Shown: positions 34,637-43,672 of the stretch, one piece after another | How the letters are laid out: every line of letters begins with the position of its first letter | How positions within the stretch are numbered: position 1 is the first letter of the stretch | Source: CAVVGB01 sp963747715 | Lineage (GTDB): Bacteria > Actinomycetota > Thermoleophilia > Gaiellales > Gaiellaceae | Direction of reading: 5' to 3' | NCBI GenBank assembly: GCA_963747715.1 | Contig: CAVVGB010000005.1 | Span: forward strand, 1-64,000 | Length of the DNA: 64,000 bases | The notes under the pieces: model-generated | What the model was told of the DNA's origin: nothing | Database searches by the model: none | The model's input: only the letters and a program-made list of their open reading frames with translations | Made by a program: the position numbers and the translations under genes

Positions 34637-35181
34637 GGCGAGAAGCTTGGCAACGCTCCTTCCGGCATCGACTCCTCGACAGACTTGGGGAAGCTCGCGT
34701 ACGCCTCGCGCCCGGTGGTCGTCTCTTCCTCGACGCCTGCGTCATATTTGCGCGCTAGCTCGGAAACCGGGTAGAGCAGCTCCTCCTGCTCGGGGCGCCG
34801 GCCGACCATGAGGATCGCGCACGGCCCGTCCCCGGCCCCGACGAAGACGTGCCGCGTCCACGGTGGGCAGTGGACGAAGTCCCACTGCTTGAGCGGCCGC
34901 TCCTCCTCTTCGATGAGCACAAGGCACTCCCCGTAGAGCACGAGGAAGTCTTCCTGGCCGTTCTCCGCGTGGTACATGCAGTTCGGCTCCCCCGGGGCGA
35001 GGACCTGGATGTTGATGCCGAACTCCTTGAACGGCGCGTCCTCCTCGTTCTCGAACGTCGTTGCCGCTCCGAACGCCTCGTGGCGCCACCAGCGCGCCTC
35101 GCGCGCGTTGACGACGAACCACCCTTCTCCCTCCGGGACGAGGCCGGCCTCCTTGCGGATCAGCCGTGCTTCTTCCGCCAT
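34633..35181 (-). CDS. Cupin-domain protein
   Basis: 182 residues with one beta-barrel cupin. Motif 1 is around GEPNCMYHAENGQEDFLVLYGECLVL and motif 2 around KQWDFVHCPPWTRHVFVGAGDGPC, giving His/Glu/His metal ligands. Starts MAEEARLIRKEAG at ATG 35179-35181 with an AGGGAGGTGT-type ribosome site. It precedes the class V aminotransferase in an ATGA-coupled operon. Dioxygenase, isomerase or sensor roles cannot be separated. Confidence 0.85.
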   Translation of the reverse strand: MAEEARLIRKEAGLVPEGEGWFVVNAREARWWRHEAFGAATTFENEEDAPFKEFGINIQVLAPGEPNCMYHAENGQEDFLVLYGECLVLIEEEERPLKQWDFVHCPPWTRHVFVGAGDGPCAILMVGRRPEQEELLYPVSELARKYDAGVEEETTTGREAYASFPKSVEESMPEGALPSFSP

Positions 35182-35256
35182 GCACACCTCCCTGTCGAGA
35201 CGGTCTCGGGAGGCTAGTCGGGAATAGAGCGTTCCCTGCACGGCGTTGACCCGCCG

Positions 35257-35805
35257 GTGAAGATCGCAATCGTGGGACGCGGCAACGTCGGGGGCGGCCT
35301 GGCCCGTCTGTGGGAGAAGGCCGGCCACGACGTCACCAGCTTCGGGAAGGACGGCGGCGATGCCTCGGACGCTGATGTCCTCGTCGTCGCGTGCCCGTCG
35401 GGCGCCATTTCGGATGCGCTGTCGCGCGTGAGCGGCTACGAAGGGAAGCCCGCCCTCGACGCGACGAACGCGTTCGGCGGACGGAACGAGGAGTTCCCCT
35501 CGCTGGCGGCCGAGGTGAAATCGCACACACGCGGGCCCGTGGCGAAGGCTTTCAACGTCAACTTCGCCAGCCTGTACGACCAGGTCGACCAGCAGCGCGT
35601 GCGTCCGAGCAACCTCTACTGCGCCGATCCGGATGCCGCGGAGGTCACCGAGCAGCTGATCCGCGACGCCGGCTACGACCCCGTGTCGATCGGCGACCTC
35701 GACCAGGCCCGCGCGCTCGAGGATCACCTCGGGCTCGTGTTCGCCGCCAACCAGGCCGGCCTGGGTCAATTCTTCTACCGCTACGCGAAGCCCGGCGAGC
35801 TTTAG
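35257..35805 (+). CDS. F420-dependent NADP oxidoreductase-like dinucleotide-binding protein
   Basis: 182 residues. The N-terminal nucleotide fold is VKIAIVGRGNVGGGLARLW (GxGxxG), followed by ADVLVVACPSGAI, ALDATNAFGGRNE and VAKAFNVNFASLYD. These match the short F420H2:NADP oxidoreductase/NADP-oxidoreductase family that interconverts F420H2 and NADPH. GTG at 35257. Neighbouring sulfite-oxidase-like enzyme starts 18 nt downstream. Confidence 0.85.
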   Translation: MKIAIVGRGNVGGGLARLWEKAGHDVTSFGKDGGDASDADVLVVACPSGAISDALSRVSGYEGKPALDATNAFGGRNEEFPSLAAEVKSHTRGPVAKAFNVNFASLYDQVDQQRVRPSNLYCADPDAAEVTEQLIRDAGYDPVSIGDLDQARALEDHLGLVFAANQAGLGQFFYRYAKPGEL

Positions 35806-35822
35806 GGATTAGTGTCCCGGGG

Positions 35823-36903
35823 GTGTCCCAGGCCTCCGAGACCGAGCTCGCGAGCCTGAGCTCCCTCCAGGAGCTCCAGCTCTCGACGCGCAACCACGGC
35901 ACGCCGCTCGAGGCGCTGCGCTACGACGTGACGCCCGTCGGGCTCCACTACCTCCTGACGCACTTCGACATTCCCGCCGTCGATCCGGGCAGCTGGCGCC
36001 TGCGCATCGGCGGAAGCGTGCGCAACGAGCTCGAGCTCTCGCTCGACGACATCCGCGCGCGGCCGGTGGTGCGACGACGGGTGACGATGGAGTGCGCCGG
36101 CAACGGCCGCGCACGGCTCGAGCCGCGCCCGGCGAGCATGCCGTGGGTTCTCGAAGCCGTCGGAACGGGCGAATGGGGCGGCACACCCCTGCGTCCGCTC
36201 CTCGAGGAAGCGGGCCCGCTCGACGACGCCGTCGAGGTGCTCTTCGCGGGTCTCGACCGCGGCGTCGAAGGCGGCATCGAGCAGCGCTTCGAACGGAGTC
36301 TCTCCCTCCCGGAGGCCTTTCGCGACGAGGTCATGCTCGTGTACGAGCTGAACGGCGCTCCCCTTCCGCCCCAGCACGGGTTTCCGCTGCGCCTGGTCGT
36401 GCCGGGTTGGTACGGCATGACGAACGTGAAGTGGCTCGAGAGCATCACGCTCGTGAACGAGCCCTTCGCCGGCTACCAACAGAGCAAGAGCTACCGCGTG
36501 AGGCAGGAAGAGGACGAGGAAGGCGAGCCGTTGACGCGCATCGAGCCGCGCGCGCTGATGGTGCCGCCCGGGATTCCCGAGTACCTGACGCGCGAACGGA
36601 TCGTCGAGCCCGGTCGCTGCACGATCGAGGGTCGCGCGTGGTCGGGCTGGGGCGCGATCGCGGGAGTGGACGTCAGCGACGACGGCGAGACGTGGCACGC
36701 CGCGACGCTCGGCACGGCCGAGAGCCGGTGGTCCTGGACGCCGTGGACGTTCGTCTGGGAGCCGCGCGCGACCGGGCGCTACGAGCTCCTCTGCCGCGCA
36801 CGCGACGAGACCGGCCGCGAGCAGCCGGTCGATCCACCCTGGAACCTCGGCGGCTACGCGAACAACGCCGTGCAGCGCGTCGTCGTCGACTGTTCGCGGC
36901 TAG
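35823..36903 (+). CDS. Sulfite-oxidase-like molybdopterin enzyme
   Basis: About 360 residues. The Mo-cofactor domain contains the ligand Cys in RVTMECAGNGRARLEPRP and the pocket QHGFPLRLVVPGWYGMTNVKWL. The C-terminal Ig-like dimerisation domain follows (IEGRAWSGWGAIAGVDVSDDGETW). No haem domain and no Tat signal, so a cytosolic SorA/YedY-like oxidoreductase. The natural C-terminus is near NAVQRVVVDCSR, and a TAG lies one frame over at 36901-36903. The open frame otherwise runs into low-complexity sequence to 37220, so a one-base error near the end is likely. Needs the moaA product for its cofactor. Confidence 0.85.
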
Positions 36904-38172
36904 ACGTCGCCGCGAACGAGGTCGATCAAGCGCCCCAACACGCGCGAGCCGTCCGCGCGCAAACCGTCGTGCTCGTACTCGCTCGTGACCCACGTGCGGA
37001 GCCCGCGAATCGCCGCGGCCGCCTCCTCGGAATACGCCGCGCTCGACGTAGAGGTCGTTCGAGTAGACGGCCGCGGCGGCCGGCACGTCGTTTTCCGCCA
37101 GGCGTCGAACGTCGTACAGGTCCGGCCACACGTGCTCCGCGAGCAGATGTGCAGCGTCGCGCAACGGACGGAGCGCGCCGAAGTCCTCGAACATCCACGG
37201 ATAGATGTGCTCGCCGGTGAAGAGCGTGGGATCCTCGCGAAACTCGTCGGGCAGCGTCCGCTCGGCCGACCACTTCGTCGCGTAGCCCTGCCCGTAGCAC
37301 GCCTCGTGGAGCACGGCGTAGATCGGATTGCGCCCGAAGGCGAGCGTGGCCATGCCCTCGACGTCGTGGACGAAGGCAGGCGAGCCGACGGGGAGCTCGA
37401 CGATGTAGTGCAGCCGCTCGAAGCCGTCGCTCATGCCGAGCATGTTCCCGAGCGCGCGAAAGCGGCGTGACGTCAGACGGTCGCCCGACGGAAGCCTCAC
37501 TTCTTCCGAGTCGAGGTGGTCGACGACGCTGCGGACGCGCTCGCGGTCCTCGGGATAGCGCTCGTAGTACGCGCGGTTCCGGTCGAGCACGCGGCGGTAC
37601 GTCGCGCGGTAGATGTCGTCCGGGTGAGCCTCGAGCGGCGGCAGCCCTCCAGTCAGAAACGCCTCGGCGAGGCCCTCCGGTGAAGCCGACAGGTAGCGCG
37701 TCACGCAGAAGCCGCCGAAGCTCTGTCCCAGAACGCTCCACCGCTCGATCCCGAGCTCGGCGCGAATGAGCTCGGCGTCGCGCACGATCCCGTCCGCGCG
37801 GAAGTGCTTCAGGTAGTCGGCCTGCTCCTGCGCCGACATGCCCTCGAGCACGCCGACTGGAGTCGAGCGTCCCGTTCCACGTTGGTCGAGCAGGAGGACG
37901 CGGTAGTCCTCGAGGGCACGCTCGAGCCACGTCGGGCTGCTCGCCTTGAACGGACGCGCGGCCTCGAACCCGGGCCCACCTTGGAAGAACACGAGCCAGG
38001 GAAGGTCGTCATCGGCGCGGCCGCGCGCGACGACCTCGCGCGCGAACACCGTGAGCGAGGGACCGTCCGGACGTTCGTGGTCGACCGGCAGCTCGAACTC
38101 GTGCTCGGTGAGAACGAGCCCGGCGCACGGTGCGTTGCCTTGCGCATCGCGCGAGTATGTCAGCGTCTTCGA
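36900..38172 (-). CDS. Alpha/beta hydrolase, proline iminopeptidase-like, frameshifted
   Basis: About 420 residues of a prolyl-aminopeptidase-type hydrolase. It has the oxyanion segment LPWLVFFQGGPGFEAARP, LLLDQRGTGRST and the nucleophile elbow VLGQSFGGFCVTRYL, then a cap region. The frame breaks near 37045. After it, AYSEEAAAAIRGLRTWV and EYEHDGLRADGSRVLG continue to a TAG at 36900-36902. The N-terminus is also unclear: a frame with TLTYSRDAQGNAPCAGLVLT runs up to 38172, while a signal-like GLGLLAAVSVA lies in another frame beyond it. It probably clips N-terminal residues from peptides. Confidence 0.75.
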
Positions 38173-38291
38173 CCCGCAGTCAGGGTGCGTCGCGATGCGC
38201 GACCGACACGGCGGCGAGCAGGCCGAGGCCGAGCGCGATCGGTCGCCGCTTCCGGCGATGACTTTCGGCGCTTGGCGCGGTCTATCTCACG

Positions 38292-38579
38292 ATGGCCGCG
38301 CCAGCGCCGCAGACCAGCTTCGTCGTGCATGGACCGATTACGGCGGCAGACCTCCCGGGACTCTGTGACCGGGTCTGCGCTCTCCTAGAGCGGAGCGCCG
38401 CCGGCGTCGCGTACTGCGACGTGGGCAGCGTCGAGGCCGACGCTGTCACGGTCGACGCGCTGGCGAGGTTGCAGCTCGCCGCGCATCGTCACGGCTGCCA
38501 GGTGCGGCTTCGCAATGCATCGGACGAGCTGCTCGAGCTCGTCCGCTTCATGGGCCTGCGGGACGTCCTTCCGGCGTGA
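38292..38579 (+). CDS. STAS-domain protein
   Basis: 95 residues with the STAS fold: TSFVVHGPITAADLPGLCDRV, then CDVGSVEADAVTVDALARLQLAAHRHG and a C-terminal ELVRFMGLRDVLPA. The phosphorylatable Ser/Thr of anti-anti-sigma factors would be in SVEADAVTVD, where Asp-Ala replaces the usual DSSG, so a switch by phosphorylation is uncertain. It converges on an ECF sigma gene with a 32-nt overlap. Confidence 0.8.
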   Translation: MAAPAPQTSFVVHGPITAADLPGLCDRVCALLERSAAGVAYCDVGSVEADAVTVDALARLQLAAHRHGCQVRLRNASDELLELVRFMGLRDVLPA

Positions 38580-39549
38580 GGCGCGGCGGGAGGCCGAAGA
38601 GCGGAAAGAGGCGTTCGGTGTCGAGGAAGAAGGTCAGCTCGACGATGCGCCCGCCGTCGATGCGGAGCACCTGCAGAGCCCAGGGCTCGTAGCCCTCGCC
38701 GTTCTCGCTCGGCTTGTACTGCCCGAAGGCCGGCGCGCCGTTCGCCGCGACGGTCGGGATGACCCGCGACCCCTTGCAGCCGATCCCCGGGCCGACCCAC
38801 CACCCGAAGATGTCGTCGCGTCCCGAGAGCCAGAGGTCGAACGGCGGCATCGACTGGGTCGCGTCCTCGTGGATCAAGGTCGTGAGCGCGTCGATGTCGT
38901 AGCGCTCGAAGGCCTCGACGTAGCGCTCGAGCAGCTCGCGCTGTTCCTCGTCGATCGGCGCGGCGCTGTCCGTCGAGCTCAGCCCGGACGCGTCGAGAGT
39001 TGCCCGGGCGCGCTGGAGCGCGCTGTTCACGGACGCGACGCTCGCGTCGAGGAGCTCTGCGGCCTCGGCCGCCTTCCAGTGCAGGACCTCACAAAGGATG
39101 AGCGCGGCCCGCTGGCGCGGCGGGAGATGCTGAAGCGCGGCGACGAACGCGAGTCGTATCGTCTCGCGTGACGCGACGGCCTCCGCAGGATCCTCGTCGC
39201 GTGGGGTCACAAGCGCATCGGGCACGGGCTCGATCCACGTCGTCTCGGGAAGCGCGTTGAGGTTCGCGGCGACGGGCTCGCGGGCGGGCCCGAGGTCCAT
39301 CGGTCGCGCGCGCCTCTCCTTGCTCCCGAGCATGTCGAGGCACACGTTCGTGGCGATGCGATAGAGCCAGGAACGCAAGGCGGCGCGTCCCTCGAACCGG
39401 TCGATCCCACGCCACGCACGAACGAGCGTGTCCTGCACGGCGTCCTCGGCGTCGAACGGAGAGCCGAGCATGCGGTAGCAGTAGGCCGTGAGCTCGGCCC
39501 GGTGCTGCTCCAGGCGAAGCTCGACGTCCGCGGTGACGGCGTTGCTCAC
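38548..39549 (-). CDS. ECF sigma factor with C-terminal SnoaL-like domain (SigG/ECF type)
   Basis: 333 residues. Region 2 is AYCYRMLGSPFDAEDAVQDTLVRAWRG with ATNVCLDML. Region 4 is LPPRQRAALILCEVLHWKAAEAAELLDASVASVNSALQRAR. Then a fused SnoaL/NTF2-like domain of about 120 residues with GRDDIFGWWVGPGIGC and LTFFLDTERLFPLFGLP. In such sigma factors the C-terminal domain takes over the anti-sigma role. GTG at 39547-39549. Directs RNA polymerase to a stress regulon that the window does not reveal. Confidence 0.92.
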   Translation of the reverse strand: MSNAVTADVELRLEQHRAELTAYCYRMLGSPFDAEDAVQDTLVRAWRGIDRFEGRAALRSWLYRIATNVCLDMLGSKERRARPMDLGPAREPVAANLNALPETTWIEPVPDALVTPRDEDPAEAVASRETIRLAFVAALQHLPPRQRAALILCEVLHWKAAEAAELLDASVASVNSALQRARATLDASGLSSTDSAAPIDEEQRELLERYVEAFERYDIDALTTLIHEDATQSMPPFDLWLSGRDDIFGWWVGPGIGCKGSRVIPTVAANGAPAFGQYKPSENGEGYEPWALQVLRIDGGRIVELTFFLDTERLFPLFGLPPRLTPEGRPAGP

Positions 39550-39601
39550 GGTCTCCCCGATTCTCTCACGGCCCAGGGTAGACCCGCGCGCTTCGGAAAA
39601 C

Positions 39602-40675
39602 TCATCGCACATCCAGGCGTCCGTGGCGCGCGAGCAGCTCGAGCACGTCGTCGTGCGGAAGGCCGGGGACGACGCGGCCCGCGCGGCCCTGTACGTCGGG
39701 CGCGGCCCAGAGGGCGTTCAGGACCGACTCCTCCGTTGCCTCGACGGTCGCAGCGAAGACCTCGTTGAGTACGTCGCCCGCCGTCGGCTTCGCCGGAGTT
39801 GCCGTGGAGAAGGCGACGAAGATCTCGCCGCTTCCGTGATGGGCAACCGAGCCCGTGCGGGCGAGGCCGAGGCCGGCGCGCCGCGCCACGCGGCCCAACT
39901 CGTGTCCCGACAGCGTGGCATCGGTCGCGACGACGGCGATGCAGCTACCGCTTTCCGGCTCCTCGTAGCCTCCGCCGAGGATCTCTCCGACTCGCACTCC
40001 GTCGATCCGCAGCTGGGGCCGGACACCGAAGTTGGCCAGGACGAGAACGCCGACCGTTCCGCCTGAGGGAAGGACGCGGCTGGCGGTGCCGATGCCCCCC
40101 TTGTAGCCGAACGCGATCATCCCGGTACCGGCGCCGACCGCTCCTTCGTCCACCGCCCCCGTGGAAGCGACCTCGAGAGCCCTCGCCACGTCGGCTGCCT
40201 CGACGTGCACCACTCGTGCCTCGGAGAGATCGCTGTCGTCGCACTCGGCCACGACCGGAATCACGACGCGTTCGACTCCGACCGCCGGATCGGCCGCAAC
40301 CGCTGCCGCAACGGCGCCGTCGTAGACACGTCCCACGGCGTGCGTCGACGTGAGGTAGACGGGCGTGCGGATCGTCCCCCACTCCGAGAGCTCGATGAAG
40401 CCCGTCATCTCGCCGGCGCCGTTCAGGACGGCGCCTCCCGCAGGCGCTCCCTCCCGCAGGAGCTCGGCTTGCGAGTGCGGGAGGACGGCGGTGATGCCGG
40501 TGCGCGCGACCCCGCGGCCTTCGGGCGGCTCTGGTTCGTCGCGCCACACCGTCACGTGACCGACTGCAACTCCGGGCACGTCCGTGATCGCATTCTGTGC
40601 TCCGGGCGCAAAGCGGCCGATGCGAACGCCGTGCTCGCGCGGGCGCGGGCCGCGGGCGGACGGAGGCGTCGTCAC
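39602..40675 (-). CDS. P1/DmpA family aminopeptidase (S58)
   Basis: 357 residues, self-cleaving Ntn-type hydrolase. The conserved start NAITDVPGVAVGHVTVW and the internal cleavage site region GVLVLANFGVRPQLRIDGV are visible, with SGSCIAVVATDATLSGHELGRVARRAGLGLARTGS downstream. Members release N-terminal D- or beta-amino acids. GTG 40673-40675. Divergent from the HDAC-like gene 31 nt away, at the left edge of the peptide-use island. Confidence 0.92.
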   Translation of the reverse strand: MTTPPSARGPRPREHGVRIGRFAPGAQNAITDVPGVAVGHVTVWRDEPEPPEGRGVARTGITAVLPHSQAELLREGAPAGGAVLNGAGEMTGFIELSEWGTIRTPVYLTSTHAVGRVYDGAVAAAVAADPAVGVERVVIPVVAECDDSDLSEARVVHVEAADVARALEVASTGAVDEGAVGAGTGMIAFGYKGGIGTASRVLPSGGTVGVLVLANFGVRPQLRIDGVRVGEILGGGYEEPESGSCIAVVATDATLSGHELGRVARRAGLGLARTGSVAHHGSGEIFVAFSTATPAKPTAGDVLNEVFAATVEATEESVLNALWAAPDVQGRAGRVVPGLPHDDVLELLARHGRLDVR

Positions 40676-40706
40676 GGGCGCGAGCCTACCGCTGTACGCT
40701 CGCGCG

Positions 40707-41783
40707 GTGGCGCTCGGCATCCCGCTCGTGTGGACGGTGGCGCACCGCCTGCACCACGTTCGGGAGGACACCTGGGTCGGGGTGAGCCTTCCCGCCGACG
40801 AGGTGCCGGAGCGCGCGGAGGTGATCCGCGACGCGCTGGTCGAAGCGGGCGCGCGCGAGGTGGAGGCGCAGGAGCATCCCGACGACGCCGTTCTCGCCGT
40901 CCACTCGCCCGAGCTCGTGGGCTTCCTGGCCCACGCGTGGGAGGACTGGGAGCGCGACGGCATGCTCGACGATCCGGGGCAAGACCGCGTCGTCGCGTAC
41001 ATCTTCCCCACGCCCGGGCTGGCGGCCAGCCTCGCGCCCCGCGAGCCGCAGGCGGTGTCGGCGCGAACGGGCTTCTACTGCTTCGACACGACGACCGCGC
41101 TCGGGCGTGGCACCTGGCGAGCCGCACGCGCTGCGGTCGACTGCGCGCTCACCGCAGCCGATCTCGTGCTCACCGGCGAGCAGGCGGCCTACGCGTGCTG
41201 CCGTCCGCCAGGGCACCACGTGACGCGCACGGCGTACGGTGGGTCCTGCTTCCTGAACAATGCCGCGGTCGCCGCGCAGCACCTACGAACGCAAGGCGTC
41301 GCCCGCGTCGCGGTCGTCGACGTCGACGCGCATCAGGGGAACGGAACGCAGCAGGTCTTCTACGAGGACGACTCCGTCCTCACGTGCTCGGTGCACGTCG
41401 ATCCGGCGGCCGGCTGGTTCCCGCACTTCATAGGCTTCGCCGACGAGCGCGGCGCGGGACGGGGCGAAGGCGCCAACGTCAATCTCCCGGTCGAGCCTGG
41501 CTCGCACGACGGGACCTGGCTCGCGGCGATCGCACAGACCCTCGACGCGGTGAAGGCGCATGGCTCAGAGGCCCTTATCGTCCCCCTCGGGGTCGACGCC
41601 GCAGCCGAAGACCCCGAGAGCCCGCTCGAGGTCACGGCCGGCGGCTATCGCGAGGCCGGGCGCCTGCTCGGCGCGCTTCGCCTTCCGACGGTCCTCGTGC
41701 AGGAGGGCGGATACCATCTCGCCTCCCTCGGCGGCCTCGTCCTCGCCGCACTGGAGGGGATCGAGGAGGGAATGCGTGCCTGA
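40707..41783 (+). CDS. Histone-deacetylase-family deacylase, HDAC11-like motif
   Basis: 358-residue zinc-dependent arginase-fold deacylase. Motifs: CCRPPGHHVTRTAYGG with the tandem His, SCFLNNAAVAAQHL, and VVDVDAHQGNGTQQVFYED, whose DAHQGNG form is that of class IV (HDAC11) rather than the usual HHGNG. LGVDAAAEDPESP supplies the second Asp ligand and VQEGGYHLASLG the Gly-rich end with Tyr. GTG is 6 nt after TACGCT (40695-40700). It overlaps the S9 peptidase by 8 nt. Possible substrates are acylated polyamines or lysines. Confidence 0.9.
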   Translation: MALGIPLVWTVAHRLHHVREDTWVGVSLPADEVPERAEVIRDALVEAGAREVEAQEHPDDAVLAVHSPELVGFLAHAWEDWERDGMLDDPGQDRVVAYIFPTPGLAASLAPREPQAVSARTGFYCFDTTTALGRGTWRAARAAVDCALTAADLVLTGEQAAYACCRPPGHHVTRTAYGGSCFLNNAAVAAQHLRTQGVARVAVVDVDAHQGNGTQQVFYEDDSVLTCSVHVDPAAGWFPHFIGFADERGAGRGEGANVNLPVEPGSHDGTWLAAIAQTLDAVKAHGSEALIVPLGVDAAAEDPESPLEVTAGGYREAGRLLGALRLPTVLVQEGGYHLASLGGLVLAALEGIEEGMRA

Positions 41784-43626
41784 GCCGGTCGAGAGCTGGA
41801 TCGGGAAGGAGGAATTCGGCGGGGTCCCCACCCCGACGCGGCGCGATGCGCCGACCGCCTCGCAGTGGACGCTCGAGGCGATCGCCGCCACGGAGCGCGC
41901 CCGCTCCCTCGCGCCCTCGCCGGCCGGCGACCGCATCGCGTTCATCCAGGACCGGGACACGTCCGACGTGTGGCTCCTCGACCTGGCGAAGCGCGAGGTC
42001 ATGCGCATGACGACCCGGCGTGAGCTGCAGCCGTACTGGGAAGACACCGCCCCCGCCGTCTCGCCCGACGGCTCGCAGATCGCCTATGGCGACGAGGGAG
42101 CCGTGTGGCTCGTGCCGGTCGCGGGCGGCCCGCCGCGCAAGCTCGTCGAAGCGGACAGCCCTGTGTGGCTGGACGAGCGCAGGCTGATCGTCGTGATCGA
42201 GCGCGATGACCGCTACCGGCTCGCGCTCGTCAGCCTCGACGACACCTGGCCCCAGCAGCTCGTTCGCTCCTCCGGCGAGCTCGACGAACGCGGCGACGAA
42301 GGTGACGCGGCCGTCTCGCCCGACCGCAAGGAGGTCGCGTTCACGTTTCGCCCGCGCACCGATCTCAACCGCACCGAGATCCGCGTCGTCTCCCTCGAGA
42401 CGGGCGAGGCGCGCGCGCTCACGGGCGCCGAAGGCGTGCACGATCACGAGCCCGTGTGGGCGCCCGACGGGAGCGCCATCGCGTTCACCGCCCAGCGCGG
42501 CGAGTGGTACGAGCTTCGTGCGGTCGATGTGCGCAACGGTGAGGAGCGGGCGCTCGCGTCGGAAGAAGGCGACTTCTCGGAGCCGCGCTGGGACCGCGAT
42601 GGACGACGGCTCTTGGCCGTTCGCTCGCGCGACTTCGTGCGCGAGCTCGTCGCCGTCGACGCCGCCGGCGGCGGAGTGGACGTGCTTGCGTCGGGCGGAA
42701 GCTGGGAGACGCCGCTTCCCCAGGACGGCGGCGCGGTCGTGGCGACGTTCGAGGATACGGCGACGCCGCCCGAGCTTCGGCTCGTCTCGAACGGCGATGC
42801 GGGCACACCCGTTCTCAACGGCGCGCCGGCGCTCGTCCGCGCAGCACGGCACGTCCGTCCGGAAGAGGTCACGTTCCGCTCGAGTGACGGGCTCGAGATC
42901 GGCGCGCTGCTCTTCCGCCCCGCCGAACGTGACGCGGCTGCGCCGGCGGTCGTCTACCCGCACGGCGGGCCGACGGAGTTCTACGGCGACCAGTGGGACG
43001 GACACGCGCAGTACTTCGTCGACAAGGGCTACGCCTGGCTCGCGCTCAATTACCGCGGCTCGACGGGTCGCGGCAAGACGTTCGAGCGGCTCAACTTCAA
43101 CGACTGGGGCGGCGGCGACGTGCAGGACTGTCTCGCCGGCGCGGACTTCCTGAGCTCACTGGACTGGGTGGACTCGCGCCGCCTCGCCATCTTCGGCGCG
43201 AGCTACGGCTCATACCTCGCGCTCTGCTCGGTGACCGAGGACGGCGGCAAGCGCTTCCGCTGCGGCGTCTGCAAGTACGGCGACTGCGACCTCCTGACCA
43301 CATGGGCGCAAGGCGACCGGGACGGCATCCTCTACTGCGGCGAGAACATGCTCGGCCATCCCGGCGCCAACCGAGACGTCTGGGTGCGCGGCTCGCCGGT
43401 CCACCGGCTCTCGAACGTGCAGGTGCCGCTCCTGATCGCCCATGGCGAGCGCGATCGGCGTGTCCACCCCAAGCAGTCCGAGCAGCTCGTGGCCGAGCTC
43501 AAGCGGCTCGGCAAGACCTTCGAGTACGTCACCTACCCCACCGAGGCCCACGGCCTGCTCCGCGCCGGGCCCCAGATCGATTTCTACCGGCGGCTGGAGC
43601 GATTTCTCGACTGGTACTTGCTCTAA
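41776..43626 (+). CDS. S9 family prolyl oligopeptidase/acylaminoacyl peptidase
   Basis: 616 residues: an N-terminal seven-bladed beta-propeller with TolB/WD-like repeats (PSPAGDRIAFIQDRD, VSPDGSQIAYGD, WAPDGSAIAFTA), then an alpha/beta hydrolase domain from about 370. The nucleophile is in LAIFGASYGSYLAL, the Asp in IAHGERDRRVHP and the His in TYPTEAHGLLR. GTG 41776 with a GAGGAGGGA ribosome site inside the HDAC-like gene. It shares an operon with that gene and precedes the dipeptide importer. Confidence 0.93.
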   Translation: MPEPVESWIGKEEFGGVPTPTRRDAPTASQWTLEAIAATERARSLAPSPAGDRIAFIQDRDTSDVWLLDLAKREVMRMTTRRELQPYWEDTAPAVSPDGSQIAYGDEGAVWLVPVAGGPPRKLVEADSPVWLDERRLIVVIERDDRYRLALVSLDDTWPQQLVRSSGELDERGDEGDAAVSPDRKEVAFTFRPRTDLNRTEIRVVSLETGEARALTGAEGVHDHEPVWAPDGSAIAFTAQRGEWYELRAVDVRNGEERALASEEGDFSEPRWDRDGRRLLAVRSRDFVRELVAVDAAGGGVDVLASGGSWETPLPQDGGAVVATFEDTATPPELRLVSNGDAGTPVLNGAPALVRAARHVRPEEVTFRSSDGLEIGALLFRPAERDAAAPAVVYPHGGPTEFYGDQWDGHAQYFVDKGYAWLALNYRGSTGRGKTFERLNFNDWGGGDVQDCLAGADFLSSLDWVDSRRLAIFGASYGSYLALCSVTEDGGKRFRCGVCKYGDCDLLTTWAQGDRDGILYCGENMLGHPGANRDVWVRGSPVHRLSNVQVPLLIAHGERDRRVHPKQSEQLVAELKRLGKTFEYVTYPTEAHGLLRAGPQIDFYRRLERFLDWYLL

Positions 43627-43672
43627 CGGCTCATCAGGAGATAATCCCCCGATCCAACCGAGTCAAAGGGGT

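Noticed and set aside
36904..37220. C-terminal extension of the sulfite-oxidase-like protein
   Set aside because: The tail is antisense to the hydrolase gene and low in complexity; the fold is complete at about 36900.
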